DNA from: Panonychus citri
Taxonomy: Eukaryota > Arthropoda > Arachnida > Trombidiformes > Tetranychidae
Direction of reading: 5' to 3'
DNA: 64,000 bases
Assembly: GCF_014898815.1 (NCBI RefSeq)
Contig: NW_026515433.1
Span: forward strand, 1,386,501-1,450,500
Under the pieces are notes generated by a model that made no database searches, was not told the DNA's origin, and saw nothing but the letters and a program-made list of their open reading frames with translations. The position numbers were made by a program, and so were the translations under genes. This document shows positions 1-11,155 of this stretch, one piece after another. Numbering within the stretch: position 1 is the first letter of the stretch; every line of letters begins with the position of its first letter.

Positions 1-1661
1 GCTCAGTTCAAATTCACATACAACTCAAGTAAACTCATCTTTTTGGCCTTTTCTATTTCCGCTGATTTATTGACCTTTGTAAATGTTTTCATTTTCTTTC
101 AATTTTTTCATCTAGAATGTGTCAAAACTATGGATTTACCTTTGGGTGGTGATGGATTAGATGTCAATGATGATATTTTCCAGAAAGGAAAACATAAAGT
201 GACCTGTAAATCGAGGTAGTTATTCCTGTTTGATTGTTTCAACTGATTGTAACGTTAATTTTTGATTTCAATTCTCAGGATTTTAGCTGATATTTTGACT
301 TATTTTGCCAAAGAAGATGAATATGTCACTATGAAGGCGATGCCGCAATCAATTGATTTTGAGACCCATTTTGTAGACAGTTGAGTTAATTGTTACTTAT
401 TTGTTTAATCACAGTTTGCTAATCCTTAATTGTTTTCTTTTCATCCATTTATTCAGGAGATAAAAGTGGAAAATTAACCAAAACTAATATTGACATCGAT
501 GAATTTGATGCTTACAATGTTTCAGATGAAATTTTTCTCACATTTTCTCTCCGACTAATCAGAGTAAATAGATTTTTTTTCTCTCTAAATTGTTGGATTA
601 GTTGATTAGTTTTTAAAATCTATCATGTTCTCTTCTTTTCAGCCTTTTCTTTCCTTCTGTTCAATTCGAATTCCAGAGATTGACATTTATATGGATGGTT
701 CTAATCAGTAAGCAATTCGTTACCAAATTAACTGTATTTTCTGATTATTTTTCCTTCTTATTTTCCATAGGCCAATCTGCTTTAATGCCGAATCTCCTCC
801 CCACACTAAGATATCGCTCGCGCTGGCAACTTTAGATGTTAATCATCCAAATGCAACTAGAAATTCATCTAGAAGCTCAGTAATGTATCAAACAACCCGT
901 TCATCACAACAAGGGAAGGTAACACAGGAAATTCAACTCGACGAAATCGATTCTCATCTCAACATAGTCAACCATCAATATCTAACACACAAAATTCAAG
1001 GCATTCACATTCAAGTTGGAATCAGGATGATCAAGATCTTGTTGATGAACGTGTAATAAGTAACGAGGAGCATCACAATTCAGTTGGTTCAGATCGAAAT
1101 AGAGAGGAAAATTCAAGAATCAATGAAAATACCAATCAAAATACAAGTGAAAATATCAACCAGAATATTAATACAACACCAACACCAACACTAGCACCAG
1201 AACCAGAACCAGAGCCAGAGCCAGCACCAGCATCAGCACCAGCACCAGAACCAACACCAACACCAACAGACCCCGAAGATTACGATATGATGGACGATGA
1301 TGATGACTTTTTATTTGACAATTTTGATGATCAATTTCCAAATGAATCAATCAACGGAAACAATTCACAAACTAATTCAGCTCAAACTGACCGACAGGCT
1401 GAAGATGTACCAGTTTCCCTCGAAAGCAATATCCCATCAAGTGTCGCTTCATCACAACAACTTAGCCTTAATCTAATCAACGGACGCCAACCGACATCAA
1501 CTCCTCTCCCATCAACACCATCAAACTTTGGCCCTCGAGCTCCTGATGACTATTGGATGTCACTACCAATAAATGACCAAGAAGCCAGTGACGATGACCT
1601 CTTAGTACCACCAACCGATGATGAGCAAGATACAAGTACGGGAGAATCCGATTCATTTTAA
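1..1661 (+). CDS. RAD9: RAD9-like checkpoint clamp subunit, 3' part
   Basis: The 5' end lies outside the window. RAD9 is the subunit of the PCNA-like 9-1-1 ring that is loaded at damaged DNA in the nucleus; its disordered tail recruits ATR-activating proteins. Visible exons are 116-215, 279-379, 457-563, 643-707 and 771 onward, each with AG/GT borders and compatible phase. Together they match the second half of the RAD9 PCNA-like domain: a beta-strand segment ending FETHFVD, then LTFSLRLIRPFLSFC, then a segment ending SLALATLDV. The last exon then becomes a low-complexity S/N/P tail ending in acidic stretches (DDDDDF near 1290-1310, and a terminus rich in D, E and S), as in RAD9 tails. The domain is read in the frame of position 772, but the acidic tail is open in the frame of 1287. 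No convincing intron joins them, so a one-base loss or an unseen splice lies between about 873 and 1050. Confidence 0.75.
1165..1275 (+). repeat. Degenerate CCA-triplet repeat inside the RAD9 tail
   Basis: About 110 bp are built from alternating ACA/GCA/GAA/GAG and CCA triplets. In the tail frame they encode a run of T-P, A-P and E-P dipeptides. The reverse strand gives a long Leu-Val open frame, which is only a by-product of the repeat. Confidence 0.85.
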
Positions 1662-2315
1662 TCAAACAATCTATTCTCTTAACAATCAGCGAAACACAAC
1701 GAAACACAATCAAAACCAAACGAAAGTTCAACAATTTACAATCAACTCACTAAGTGATCTAATTTTCTATCGCCTCGTTTAAAAAAAAATTAATAGTCTT
1801 TATGTAATCTTATTACCCTATCAATGTAAATCTATTCAATCTATTATCTTCATCAATCAAATTAATTCAAATCAACTAAATTGATTGGATTTAAAATCAA
1901 CTAACAATCAACCAAGAAAAAGCCGAAAACAACAAAAGCTTTTAAAGCTTCATGAGTTTTTTTCTTCATCAAAACCATGTAAAGAAAACAACAAATTCTT
2001 ATCATCTATTGTTAACCCATCCCTTTGTTTAGTTGATTAATTAAATTTACACAATTTAAATTCATCACAATCGAAAACAATTAACTAGAATAATAAAAAA
2101 AAACGATTCGATCGCCACCTAAGTGTCAATGGAACTAAAAATGTGACTAGAAAAAGAGACAATCATATGTTTAGATTTTTGTTTCTCTCAAGAAATGAAT
2201 GTTAATCAATTCTTAATTGTTTCGTATTTAATTAATTCCAAATGATAAACCTATGAAATTGTGCTCAAAGTGTTAATTAAAAGGTGACTTTAATTGGTCA
2301 GTTAGAGGTTTAATC
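1662..2315. other. RAD9 3' flank and intergenic spacer
   Basis: AT-rich non-coding sequence with several AATAAA-like signals (for example near 2090) and no open frame with coding character. It separates the RAD9 stop from the start of the next plus-strand gene. Confidence 0.6.
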
Positions 2316-3870
2316 ATGTCAATTGAAGATTCAGAGGAGAAGCAAAAAATTGTTGCTTCTTTGTGTGAAAAGTATTTACAAAAACTGGTAAGTAGATTTA
2401 ATTTGTTTTTCTAATTGTTCCTAAGGTAGAAACAATTAATTAAATCATTTCCATAGATGTAGGCCTATGGGTATTAATTGCTACTTAATTGTTTGTGATT
2501 GTCTTTGATTGTGAAAAAAACAAAGATGAGGTTTTACTTTGATGTTTCAAAGTGAAAACATGAAGAGAGGAAGAGACAATTTAATATCAATCGATTTGTC
2601 TGTTGATTGTGTTTACAATTTACTAATTGTTCTATTTGTTATTTGTTAATTTTTTCTTTAGGTTAATAACTATAAGCAACATGGTGATATGAATGGAACC
2701 TCTGATTCAAATGATTCTTCAATCTATTCAGCTGAGATTCATTTGTGGAATCAATTGAAAAAATATATCGACACCCATGAGAATAATTTAGTTAATTGTA
2801 TCCATGGATTTTATGTCTATATCTTACAAGCTTTATATTCCTTGACCAAGGGACCAGCAATGGATTTATATTTTGTCCGATGCCGAACCAATATTAGTGT
2901 TGACCTGAAAGAGGTCGACAAGTTGCTCCTTTACAATATCTACATGAGACTTGGTGATCTTAATCGGAGCTTGAAAAACCTCAAGGTTTCCAAATATTAT
3001 TATTTACAAGCCTGTGAGATTGACCCTTGTCGGGGTCACGCTTACAATCAGTTATCTCTGGTCACTACTGCCCAAGTGTTCAATAGTTTATATTATTCAG
3101 TGAGAGCTTTAATGGCCACCGAAGATGCGATAAGTTCAGCCAAGAATAACATGGATTCTTTGGTTAATCGGTGTTCCCTCATGAATCCCAACATTGAACC
3201 TTTGTTCATTAATGAGGAATCTAAAATTGATTCCGATCGAGTTGATAATTGGCTTCATTTTATCGTTGTGACAATTTACTGTGATAAGGTGAAAATTGTT
3301 CTCACCCATGTGATTAAAGAAGTTGATAAACACTTGATTGTTGACTCACAGAAACCTATTGAAACAATCACAATGTAAGTGTCACAATTAAGAGTTCATG
3401 ATTGAGATGATTAATTTTCTCTTCTTCTCTTTTTTTATTTTAGGCCTAAATCTGATCATAAATGGATTTTTTCCGCTTTCGATGTTACTATTGACATATT
3501 AACATCTCAAGTTTCCGATGATAAATTAAATTCATTTGAATTTGAGAAAGAAATGATTGAAATCAAAGGGAAACTATTAACTTTGATACGAGATAAAAAT
3601 CTAACAATCAACAGTAGTAAAAAGGGATTAGCTTTGAAACATGATTATCTTTTATGTGGATTTGCTCCCTTAAAGGATAATCATAAGCAATTGGATTTTA
3701 ATGTTGACCCACCAAGAGATCAGGAGAATGTGCAACAATTAATTTTAAGAATTTCGGGAAAATTAGACAAACTAATTAGCCTGATGGCGGAGAAAAATGC
3801 CAAAAACCGAGCCAAAAAATCAAGAAATATCGCTTTACAAAGTATCCTTGGTTCCAAGGGATCATCTTGA
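2316..3870 (+). CDS. EST1/SMG5-7-like TPR protein, short form
   Basis: Three exons (2316-2387, 2662-3374, 3444-3870) join in phase to give about 403 aa. Proteins of this family (SMG5, SMG6, SMG7, EST1) bind phosphorylated UPF1 through a 14-3-3-like TPR fold and act in nonsense-mediated mRNA decay. The family signature is the stretch around 2995-3105: YYLQACEIDP, then GHAYNQLSLV, then a paired Tyr and RAL segment, matching the YYxxAxxxxPxxGxxYNQLA repeat. The last exon has LKHDYLLCGFAPL followed by LDF, like the 'GF.PL' region that follows the TPR/helical domain in SMG6 and SMG7. There is no PIN nuclease domain, and the protein is far shorter than human SMG5 or SMG7 (about 1,000 aa or more). 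It ends in a Lys/Arg-rich helix. Which paralogue it is cannot be decided. It converges on the PRKRIP1 gene, with 173 bp between the two stops. Confidence 0.75.
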
Positions 3871-4043
3871 TGTTTGGACCCAAAGGATTAATCAATTTAA
3901 TCCATTCGATTCATTTCAACAATCGAGTGTCTATTTACAGGAGAGACAAAAAAAATATGTATCAATATTTTATGATGATTGATTTTCATATCAACTTTTT
4001 TTCCATTAACAATGATTTCTCATTCGAATATTGTTTCCAGTTT

Positions 4044-5167
4044 TTAGATCGGCATCGGCCCGATCATTTCATCGTCGCTACTTTCTTCAGCTCCTTCTTG
4101 AACTTGATCTTCACATTTCGATTCGTCTTGGTCAGTAGATTTTGTTGGCATTGGACCGATCGCTTCGGTGTCGCTTTCACTGTTATTTGGATCGACTAAA
4201 TTATCACCTTGATTGTTAAAAGTATTTGGCTTTGATTTGATATTTGTTTCACTATCATTAACTTTTTCTGATTTTGATTCTTGACAGTTTTTATTAATCG
4301 GATGAGGCATCGGTCCAATAATCTCATCATTATCTGAATCAATTTCTTCTGGTTTCGATTGTGTTGCTTCAATTTTACTCGGAATCGGCGCATTTCCAAC
4401 AGTTTCATCTTCCGATAAAATTTTTTCATCAAATTTCATTTCTTTTACACTTTTATCCTCATTCTCATCGATTGATACACTTTTCGTTGTCAACTTTGAA
4501 TCGGCTTTTTCATCCTCACCAACAATCGATTCATTATCATCTTCTGTATCCTCATCGTCGGTAATTTCCTTTTCTTGATTACGTTTAAGTTTCTTCGATT
4601 TTCGTGCTTGTTTTATTTTCTCTTTTTTCCTCAATCTTTTCGCCCTTTTTTTAGCAGTTTTCTCTTCCACTTTTCTCTTCTTCTCTTCGACCGTCTCTTT
4701 AAACCTTCTATCCAATTCTTCTTGTTTAGCTTGTTCTTCGATGAATCTCTGTCTAGCATATTCTTTCCTTCTGAGATGCCGATAAACATGAAATTCTCCA
4801 CTTCCAGCCCCAGCACTTGAACCTAAAAAGTAAACCAAAATAACAACTAATTGTTAACCAAAACCAAGAACAAAAAGATTCCAAATATACTCAATAGAGA
4901 AAAAAAACTCTTACCCATAATGTTTCTTATGAAATCTGGAGGCTCAGCAAACTTTGAATCCTTTGGTCTTTGAGGTATTTCAATAGGCTTATCCTAGAAT
5001 ATCGAACAATCAAAATTAACAAAAAAAAGTTCCAAAAATAAAAGAGAAAACAATTAGAAACCAAAGAATAGAAATAAAAAAATTCCAAAAATGAAACTTA
5101 CAATATTCTGCATGAGCTTTTCTAGCTTAGCCTTTTGAACATCAGTGGCAGTGAAACTTTTACTCAT
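4044..5167 (-). CDS. PRKRIP1: PRKRIP1-like spliceosomal protein with acidic IGPMP tail
   Basis: Three exons on the minus strand (5102-5167, 4915-4993, 4044-4822) have consensus GT/AG borders and matching phases; the start is the ATG at 5167-5165. PRKRIP1 is a nuclear dsRNA-binding protein that forms a long helix in the catalytic-stage spliceosome. The diagnostic motif GSSAGAGSGEFHVYRHLRR is at the start of exon 3 and is almost identical to the vertebrate sequence. It is followed by a long charged helix rich in K, E and R. Exon 2 supplies the preceding P-P-D-F-I-R-N segment. The C-terminal half is an acidic, Ser/Glu/Asp-rich extension with three IGPMP motifs, each preceded by acidic residues. 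Human PRKRIP1 (about 184 aa, from memory) lacks such a long tail. The similar GPALPP motif of GPALPP1 is worth noting, but no relationship is shown. Confidence 0.9.
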
Positions 5168-7385
5168 AATTAACTGATTGACGAAGGAATTAACCTCAAC
5201 TAATACCAAAACGAATAAAAAAAACAAATATCACAATTAAAGTAAAGTTAATTACAAAGAGAGACAATCAACTTAAATTGTCAAAAAATTTATTCTCACC
5301 AATGTAAACATGATTTTCTCATAGACAAAAACGCCATCTGTTACCATAGAAAAGCACTAATATGATTGGTCAGAATTTAAATTTTTTCCAATGGAGAATT
5401 TTTTTCTTCAACAATTAATTTTAATTGTAAACAAGTAATCACAATGGAAAAAAGGTTATTTGATTAATTTAACCAATTGGGTCAACTTTTAAATGAACTT
5501 GACATTGTGCACTAACCTAATTGCTTGATTAAACTAAGTCAAAAAAGTGGAGAAAAAGTTAATTAGCCAAAAAAAAAAATTAATAGTTAATATTAATTAA
5601 CTTAATCGTCTAATTGGTTTACTGTTTAGCACTTTGATTTCAGATTAATGTGAATAATTAATTTCTCATGTTAATCAGAAATTGAAGAAATAAATCAAAT
5701 CAAATCTTCATTGATTGTTACACTAATCATGAAAGCGTAACAAATGATTAGAGTTCGGGAAAATTGATTGTAAGTTTTGTAGCCAATTTAATTGTTAGAT
5801 ATTTAATTGTAATTAATGTTATTGTCACTATTTATTTATTTTTTGAAGGTTAATTAAATTTCATAAAGTGTATTGAGTTTTTTTTGTCAATCAGTCTTCA
5901 TTTTGATTTGTTATTAACGATTAAACAAATTATCATCACAATTAGTAGGGCGCAATTAAATTAAATTTGACCTTAACAATTAACTTTGATTGAGAAAGAA
6001 ACAAAAAATTGATCAAATTAAATGAAAACTGTTAATTGTAATTGTTTTTGTAGTTAATTGTACTTTTGTTTGATCAATTGAAAGATGATTTAACTTAATC
6101 ACAGAGAAAATAAATTGTTTGTGTTGAACAATTAATTGATTGTGATTAAGTTTTTTTTCTCAACTTTTTTGCTTCAATTTCACTTTTAAGAAAAACTAAC
6201 AATTTATAAATTGCCATTAATTGTAATGATTAAAGACTTAAAATAAATCCAATTGGCTTCAAGAGAATTAGGTTAATTAATGATAATCACAATTAAGTTC
6301 ATTGAATTAACCATTAAGTTTATTGATTCAATTGATTTAAATTAAAACTTTTCTAAGCAAATTGATCAATAGATTTAAAAATAAAGTAACAATTAAAATT
6401 AATCAGTATCAATAATCAAGGTTAGCCCTTGAACTTAACTTTAATAATTAATAAATTGGTCGTTAATTAGCAGATAATTGTCAATACTAAACCAATGGCT
6501 GATTAAACAATTAAAACTTCACCAACACAATTAATTAATTGTCCAAGGTAAATAATACAAAACGACAAAACTTAAAAAGGTAAGTTAATTAGTTACGTTG
6601 ATTTAGCTAACAATTATAATTAAACCCAAACAGTTAACCATTAATCAACTGAATAATTAAATCTGATTTTAATTGTATTCATGTTAAATTTAAATTGTTG
6701 ACTTAATTTTGTGTCACCAAACCAAAATCAAAGATAAATAAACAACAATAAGCATATAACCAAATTAACTGATTGATCAAACATTTTGATTGTTGTGTTA
6801 ATTACTCTTGGTGTTAGTGGCAAGTTAATCATCACCTTTAATTATTTACCATAATATAATTAACTGGTTGGGGTCACAATGTATTTCTTGGTGTCAGGTA
6901 ATGATTTTGAGGTAGACCTGATACTAATTAGAGTAACTGATTAAATCACCAACAATTAAACTTAAAAACGAGTGATTAACTTTATCAACAACCAATTAGC
7001 AAACAACAAACTTGTATTACTCAACAATTACAATTTATGCTAATTTAAATCAATAAACAAGAACGATAAAAAAATTGTTCAACGATTTAATTGTGATTAT
7101 AATCACTAATAATAATATTAGTTATGTTAATAATAACAATTAACTTTAATTAACAGGTAACTAAATGTAGATAATGAAAACTAATCAAACTTATAAACAA
7201 TTTTTTTCCGCACCATTGGTTAAGCAATTGAGTTGATTTGTTTTTTTATTAGCTTATTACAATTAACAATTTAACTTTAGAAAGACAAATTTAACTGATT
7301 GTAATTGTGCTGTTGGAGTTTCTTGATTTATCATAATGTAATCAATAGATAAATTCACTGTTAGTTTAATTGTTAACATGATTAC
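5168..7385. other. Gene-free AT-rich spacer
   Basis: About 2.2 kb of very AT-rich sequence dominated by short AATTAA, TTGATT and CAATTAA words. I see no open frame with coding character, no RNA gene and no recognisable element. The first 300 bp should contain the PRKRIP1 promoter, but no TATA box is obvious. Confidence 0.6.
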
Positions 7386-7394
7386 GAAAATACT

Positions 7395-7550
7395 TTGGAC
7401 TTACAAGAAGGCGTCTTGATAGATTCGTAGGAGGTTCAAACGTTAGTGCGATCGAAGTTACGATTTCGTTGAAATTTTGGCCTCCGCCTTAAGTGTCGTT
7501 TTTTGTTTATAATCGAAGTGTTTAGATGGTTGAAAGTATCAGTTCGAGTT
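7395..7550 (+). promoter_or_regulatory. Promoter of secreted His/Gly-rich peptide copy 1
   Basis: Contains a TATA-like TATAAT at about 7509 and a TCAGTT initiator at 7539-7544, about 30 bp apart. Upstream is a block (GGCCTCCGCCTTAAGTGTCG, about 7481-7500) that recurs, with changes, before copies 2, 3, 4 and 5. Conservation across paralogues supports a real core promoter plus a proximal element. Confidence 0.7.
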
Positions 7551-7626
7551 AACAGTCAACCAACAAACAACAATCAAATCAATTCTTTATTTGTGAATCA
7601 AAAACAATCAACAACTAATAATCAAA

Positions 7627-8083
7627 ATGAAAGTTTTCGCTGTGAGTTGATTTAATCAATCAATCGATTTGGATAACAAACACTTTTGGATATTGTTATT
7701 ATTTAAATGATCTAATGACACTTTTCTCTCTCTCTCTCTCTCTGTGATTCTGTTAGATTGTCGCTCTTTTCGTTATCCTCGCTGTTTCTGCCGCTATGGC
7801 TGACCCATGGAAGAAGGACAATCACTGGGGTGGTCATCATCAACATGGTAAAATCGGATACAAAGTTGATGTAAGCTCTTGTGATTAGTTAATCTTGCCA
7901 ATGGTTCTAATTTTTTATATGTTATATTAAACATCTTAGGTCAAGCATGGTGGTTGGGGAAAACACGACAAGGGATGGACTGAACTTTACGATTCACGAG
8001 ATAAGACCACTGGATGGAAATCACATGGTCACGATCACGGTCATGGTCATGGTCATCATGGTCATCATGGATGGAAACACTAA
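7627..8083 (+). CDS. Small secreted His/Gly/Trp-rich peptide, copy 1
   Basis: Three exons (7627-7641, 7757-7870, 7940-8083) give 90 aa. Exon 1 encodes only MKVFA; exon 2 completes a clear signal peptide (cleavage probably after SAAMA) and begins the mature part DPWKKDNHWGG; exon 3 encodes a Gly/Trp/Lys/His region with GWGKHDKGWTELYDSRD and ends in a run of HGHG/HHG units. The mature peptide has no cysteines. The His-Gly tail could bind metal ions or form part of a secreted matrix, but no family is recognised and no function is claimed. It is the first of five paralogues on the same strand. Intron 1 has a (CT)n tract and closely resembles intron 1 of copy 4. The shared promoter implies shared expression. 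Confidence 0.85.
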
Positions 8084-9485
8084 GAACCTCTTAACTCAAT
8101 TGGATTAATACAAAGTTTAATTAACATTTGATCGGAATTATGATACTTCTATTGCCTCTATTTCACAACAACCCGAAAGATTAATAGATTTTCAGTTCAA
8201 CTCTAATCAATCAAACAACAAACTTGAGGAATACTTCATATTTTCATGATATTTGTGTTTCACAACCAACAACAAACATGATTGATCAGTTGCTTAATTC
8301 ATCATTCCATGTGTCTATTTAAACTTTTGATATTTATTATTGTGCATTTTCCATATTCAAAACATCATATTTATTGACCATCAAAAAGTAACATGCATTG
8401 TAAAAAATTCACTTTGAAAACATATTAATCTTTGGTTAATTGCGATTAAACTGTTAATAATTAATACAGAAAAAACTTTACAAATTTTGATATTATTTTT
8501 GCTCAAGACTGTCGATGAAAATAACAATATTGTCCAAGATCCAAGTTCTGATGCAGATGAAAATACATTATGAGTAGTTTGAAACTGAATTTAAATTCGG
8601 AATGGAAAATTGGACCACATTAATAATTACAGTAATCAATAAATTACTAATGAGAAAAGAATAATAAAATACCCGAATTGACAAATTAGAATAATTAACA
8701 AGACGATTGCACAACAATCAACTGATACAATATCGAATGTGGTAATGATGAGAAGAGGAGCAAAACTGATTCCAAAATGAAGATAAAGAGGGAACTGGTT
8801 CGATTTCGGCAAAAACTTATTCGATTGTTGTTCGATTCACAAGCAATTAAATCATCTCTTTATTCATATTACCTTTGACTATCAAACATACAATCGAAAT
8901 GAATAATAAGGTATGAGTGGTCATGTTTGGCCGTAAATTTTTCAAATTAAAATTGCGACAAGAAGATCTGACCTGTGGCACCAAATCAGGTTCAGTCTAA
9001 CGAAAATTTCATTACAAATGACCCGAATGACAAATTATCGAATCTTGATCACTTCCGAACTTTACCTTTCATGCTTTATCTGTGAAAATTCTGATTATCT
9101 TCATTGGAAACAATTTTCTTAGAAATTTCTTGTTGACTTGAGAAAAGAGTTAAATTTGTGCATTAGATGAAATCAGTGTTTAAAATTCATTTATTATCTT
9201 TGTTCAAACTATCGACAGAATTATGTTTGATATCATTCTAGATCAGATATTGAGTCACTTCTGATTAAGATGCTCTGCACAAAATCTAAGTACTTGATGA
9301 GAAAAATACTGAATTTTTCGTTCGATTTTATGTCAACCAGACTCAATCTGCTGAATAATATTATGGTTAATGATCTGAAATTTCCATGCAAATATTAATA
9401 CATTAATGTACTGGGTGATTGAGTCGGACCCTTAGGACTTAAACCTTTGATAACTTTTTTATTTCTTAGATTTTTTTTGGATTTT
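8084..9485. other. Spacer between peptide copy 1 and the palindrome
   Basis: AT-rich non-coding sequence. The stretch near 8485-8510 (GATATTATTTTTGCTC) has a counterpart downstream of copy 3 near 24510, so parts of the spacer were duplicated with the genes. The segment from about 9409 (ACTGGGTGATTGAGTCGGACCC) differs in character and may be repetitive-element sequence leading into the palindrome. Confidence 0.4.
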
Positions 9486-9599
9486 ATGTAAGTAGTAAGA
9501 AACCATACGCTTCTGGACCGGAAATGGGGGAGTTCTACTTCCGGAAGTAGAACTCCCCCATTTCCGGTCCAGAAGCGTATGGTTTCTTACTACTTACAT
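9486..9599. repeat. Perfect 114-bp palindrome (two 57-bp arms, no spacer)
   Basis: The two halves are exact reverse complements with the axis between 9542 and 9543 (CTTCC|GGAAG). Every base from 9486 to 9599 pairs, and symmetry stops on both sides. The arms include TCTGGACCGGAAATGGGGGA and its complement. There is no loop, so in single-stranded form it would be a full-length hairpin. It could be a foldback element or a chimeric-read artefact. Confidence 0.95.
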
Positions 9600-9884
9600 C
9601 ATTTGAAAGCTCGAAGCTGAAAATAGTTAATCAGGCATTATTGAAATTTTTCTTTTTTATTTATTGCAAAAAAATTCGAAATGATTCAAAAAACACAACT
9701 TTTTTCAGTAATTCTTTCATCTAACTAGAAGCTAGAATTGGAATGAGCAATGTCCTAATTTCTAAGCACAGGCCATTCATGAATTGGAGAATAGATTTTC
9801 TTTTAGACAACAAATATTGTTAACTGCAAAGCTAATTACTAAAATCCTTCTAATTATTATAATATTTACAAATATGACTGATCT

Positions 9885-10011
9885 AGCGAGAGGCGTGAAA
9901 TATTATGATAGACTCGTGGGAGGTTCAATAAGTTAAGAAAGTTATGAATTCGTTGAAGTTTTGGCCTCCGCCTCAAGTGTCGTTTTTTGTTTATAATCGA
10001 AGTTTTTAGAT
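9885..10011 (+). promoter_or_regulatory. Orphaned upstream promoter half of peptide copy 2
   Basis: This matches the copy 1 promoter: GGCCTCCGCCTCAAGTGTCG followed by TTTGTTTATAATCGAAG, then TTTTTAGAT. It stops exactly at the start of TE1. The continuation (AGATGGTTGAAAGTATCA) appears at 21709, after TE1. So the TATA box is here and the initiator and gene are 11.7 kb downstream. Confidence 0.9.
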
Positions 10012-11052
10012 TGAAGGGTAGAAATTCTGAAATCCTCAGTCTTTGTTTTCCAATCACTATCATGATATGGTGATGAAAATGAACAATTTAATTTTCTTAA
10101 TTTTCTTATTTATTCAATTTAATTTTCTATTGTTAAAAATTGTTAATCCAACCCATTCAACTATAATTGTAAACCTTAATTGTTGTAACTTACCAATACG
10201 ATTGATTAGTATCCCTAATCTAATTGATTGAATTAATTTACAACTATTATTGTCTTAATTATCCTTTGGTTGATTAACCAATTACAAATTTCTAATTAAT
10301 CAATTACAATATCTAAAGATATATAGAGAAAAATCTATATTGTTAAATTGTTACAATTAACAATTAACTAATTCTTAGAATTGTAAAAACCACAAAATCT
10401 CTTAAGCTTAAAGTGATCAAATTTGTGTCACAAAAGTAAGAGACCCGTTTTCTTCTTTCTATCCCTCTTTCTTTTTATCTTTCTTTTGTTTTTTACTTCT
10501 TAGCCTTAACAAGCCTACAAGCTTATGAAAAGGTTAACTTTATCTTTATCTTTTTCTTTTTCATCTTCATCATCTTAACCATAAGGTTAACAATTGTTAC
10601 TTTTACCTCTTAGTAAATTGTAACCAAGATCTTTGTCTCCTTATCAAAAGATGATTTAGAATTAATTTGTGTTTCCCCCATTTTAATTTTCTTTAATTGT
10701 AACCCCCCAAGATTAGTTCCTTAGGAACAATCTTCCATATTCATCTTTAGTAATTGTCTTACCCTTGAAGTATTAACTTTACTTTGTGTTAAAATTCAAT
10801 TGCTCTTAATTAAAAACTTTCATGTTAATTGTTTAACTCCATCTAATTCAATATCATTTCAGTGATTAGTAGACTCAAGTGCAGATTTAGATTAATCATC
10901 GGTCCTGAAAGAATCTGAAATTCAGTTATTTGTGGAACTGAGAATCTTCTAATTCTAAGTCTAGTGACTTTTCCGAGTATTGAAACTCAACCTCATCTTT
11001 ATTAAGATAATCAAATCCATCTAATCCCTCAAATCTAAAACTCTACCCCACA
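10012..11052 (+). repeat. TE1 5' LTR
   Basis: 1,041 bp, TG...CA ends. It should carry the element promoter and poly(A) signals. Compared with the 3' copy it has a few extra T/A bases in the T-rich tract near 10460-10515 and CCCCC instead of ACCCC near 10675. Confidence 0.95.
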
Positions 11053-11055
11053 AAT

Positions 11056-11075
11056 TGGCGACCCAGGCAGGATCG
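11056..11075 (+). other. TE1 primer-binding site
   Basis: Begins TGG three bases inside the LTR and reads TGGCGACCCAGGCAGGATCG. Its complement ends CTGGGTCG-CCA, like the 3' acceptor end of an arginine tRNA as I recall it; the exact tRNA is not established. Confidence 0.75.
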
Positions 11076-11155
11076 TTGATTGAAATCCCCTAGTTTGTGC
11101 TTGTGTTTTATTTCCTCAGTGAAACTCTATTGAATTATCCACCTAACAATTAACA

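Noticed and set aside
838..872. 35-base GT...AG segment that would restore the RAD9 frame
   Set aside because: Too short for an intron compared with others here and with a weak donor (GTTAAT); kept only as a remote possibility.
919..967. Apparent GT...AG intron in the RAD9 tail
   Set aside because: Removing these 49 bases leads to a stop within six codons and does not reach the acidic-tail frame.
1168..1350. Leu-Val-rich open frame opposite the RAD9 tail
   Set aside because: It is the antisense reading of the CCA-triplet repeat and has no gene structure.
10043..10231. 62-aa hydrophobic open frame in both TE1 LTRs (also 20706-20894)
   Set aside because: It starts at a non-ATG codon, lies in the LTR and has T-rich composition; a chance frame.
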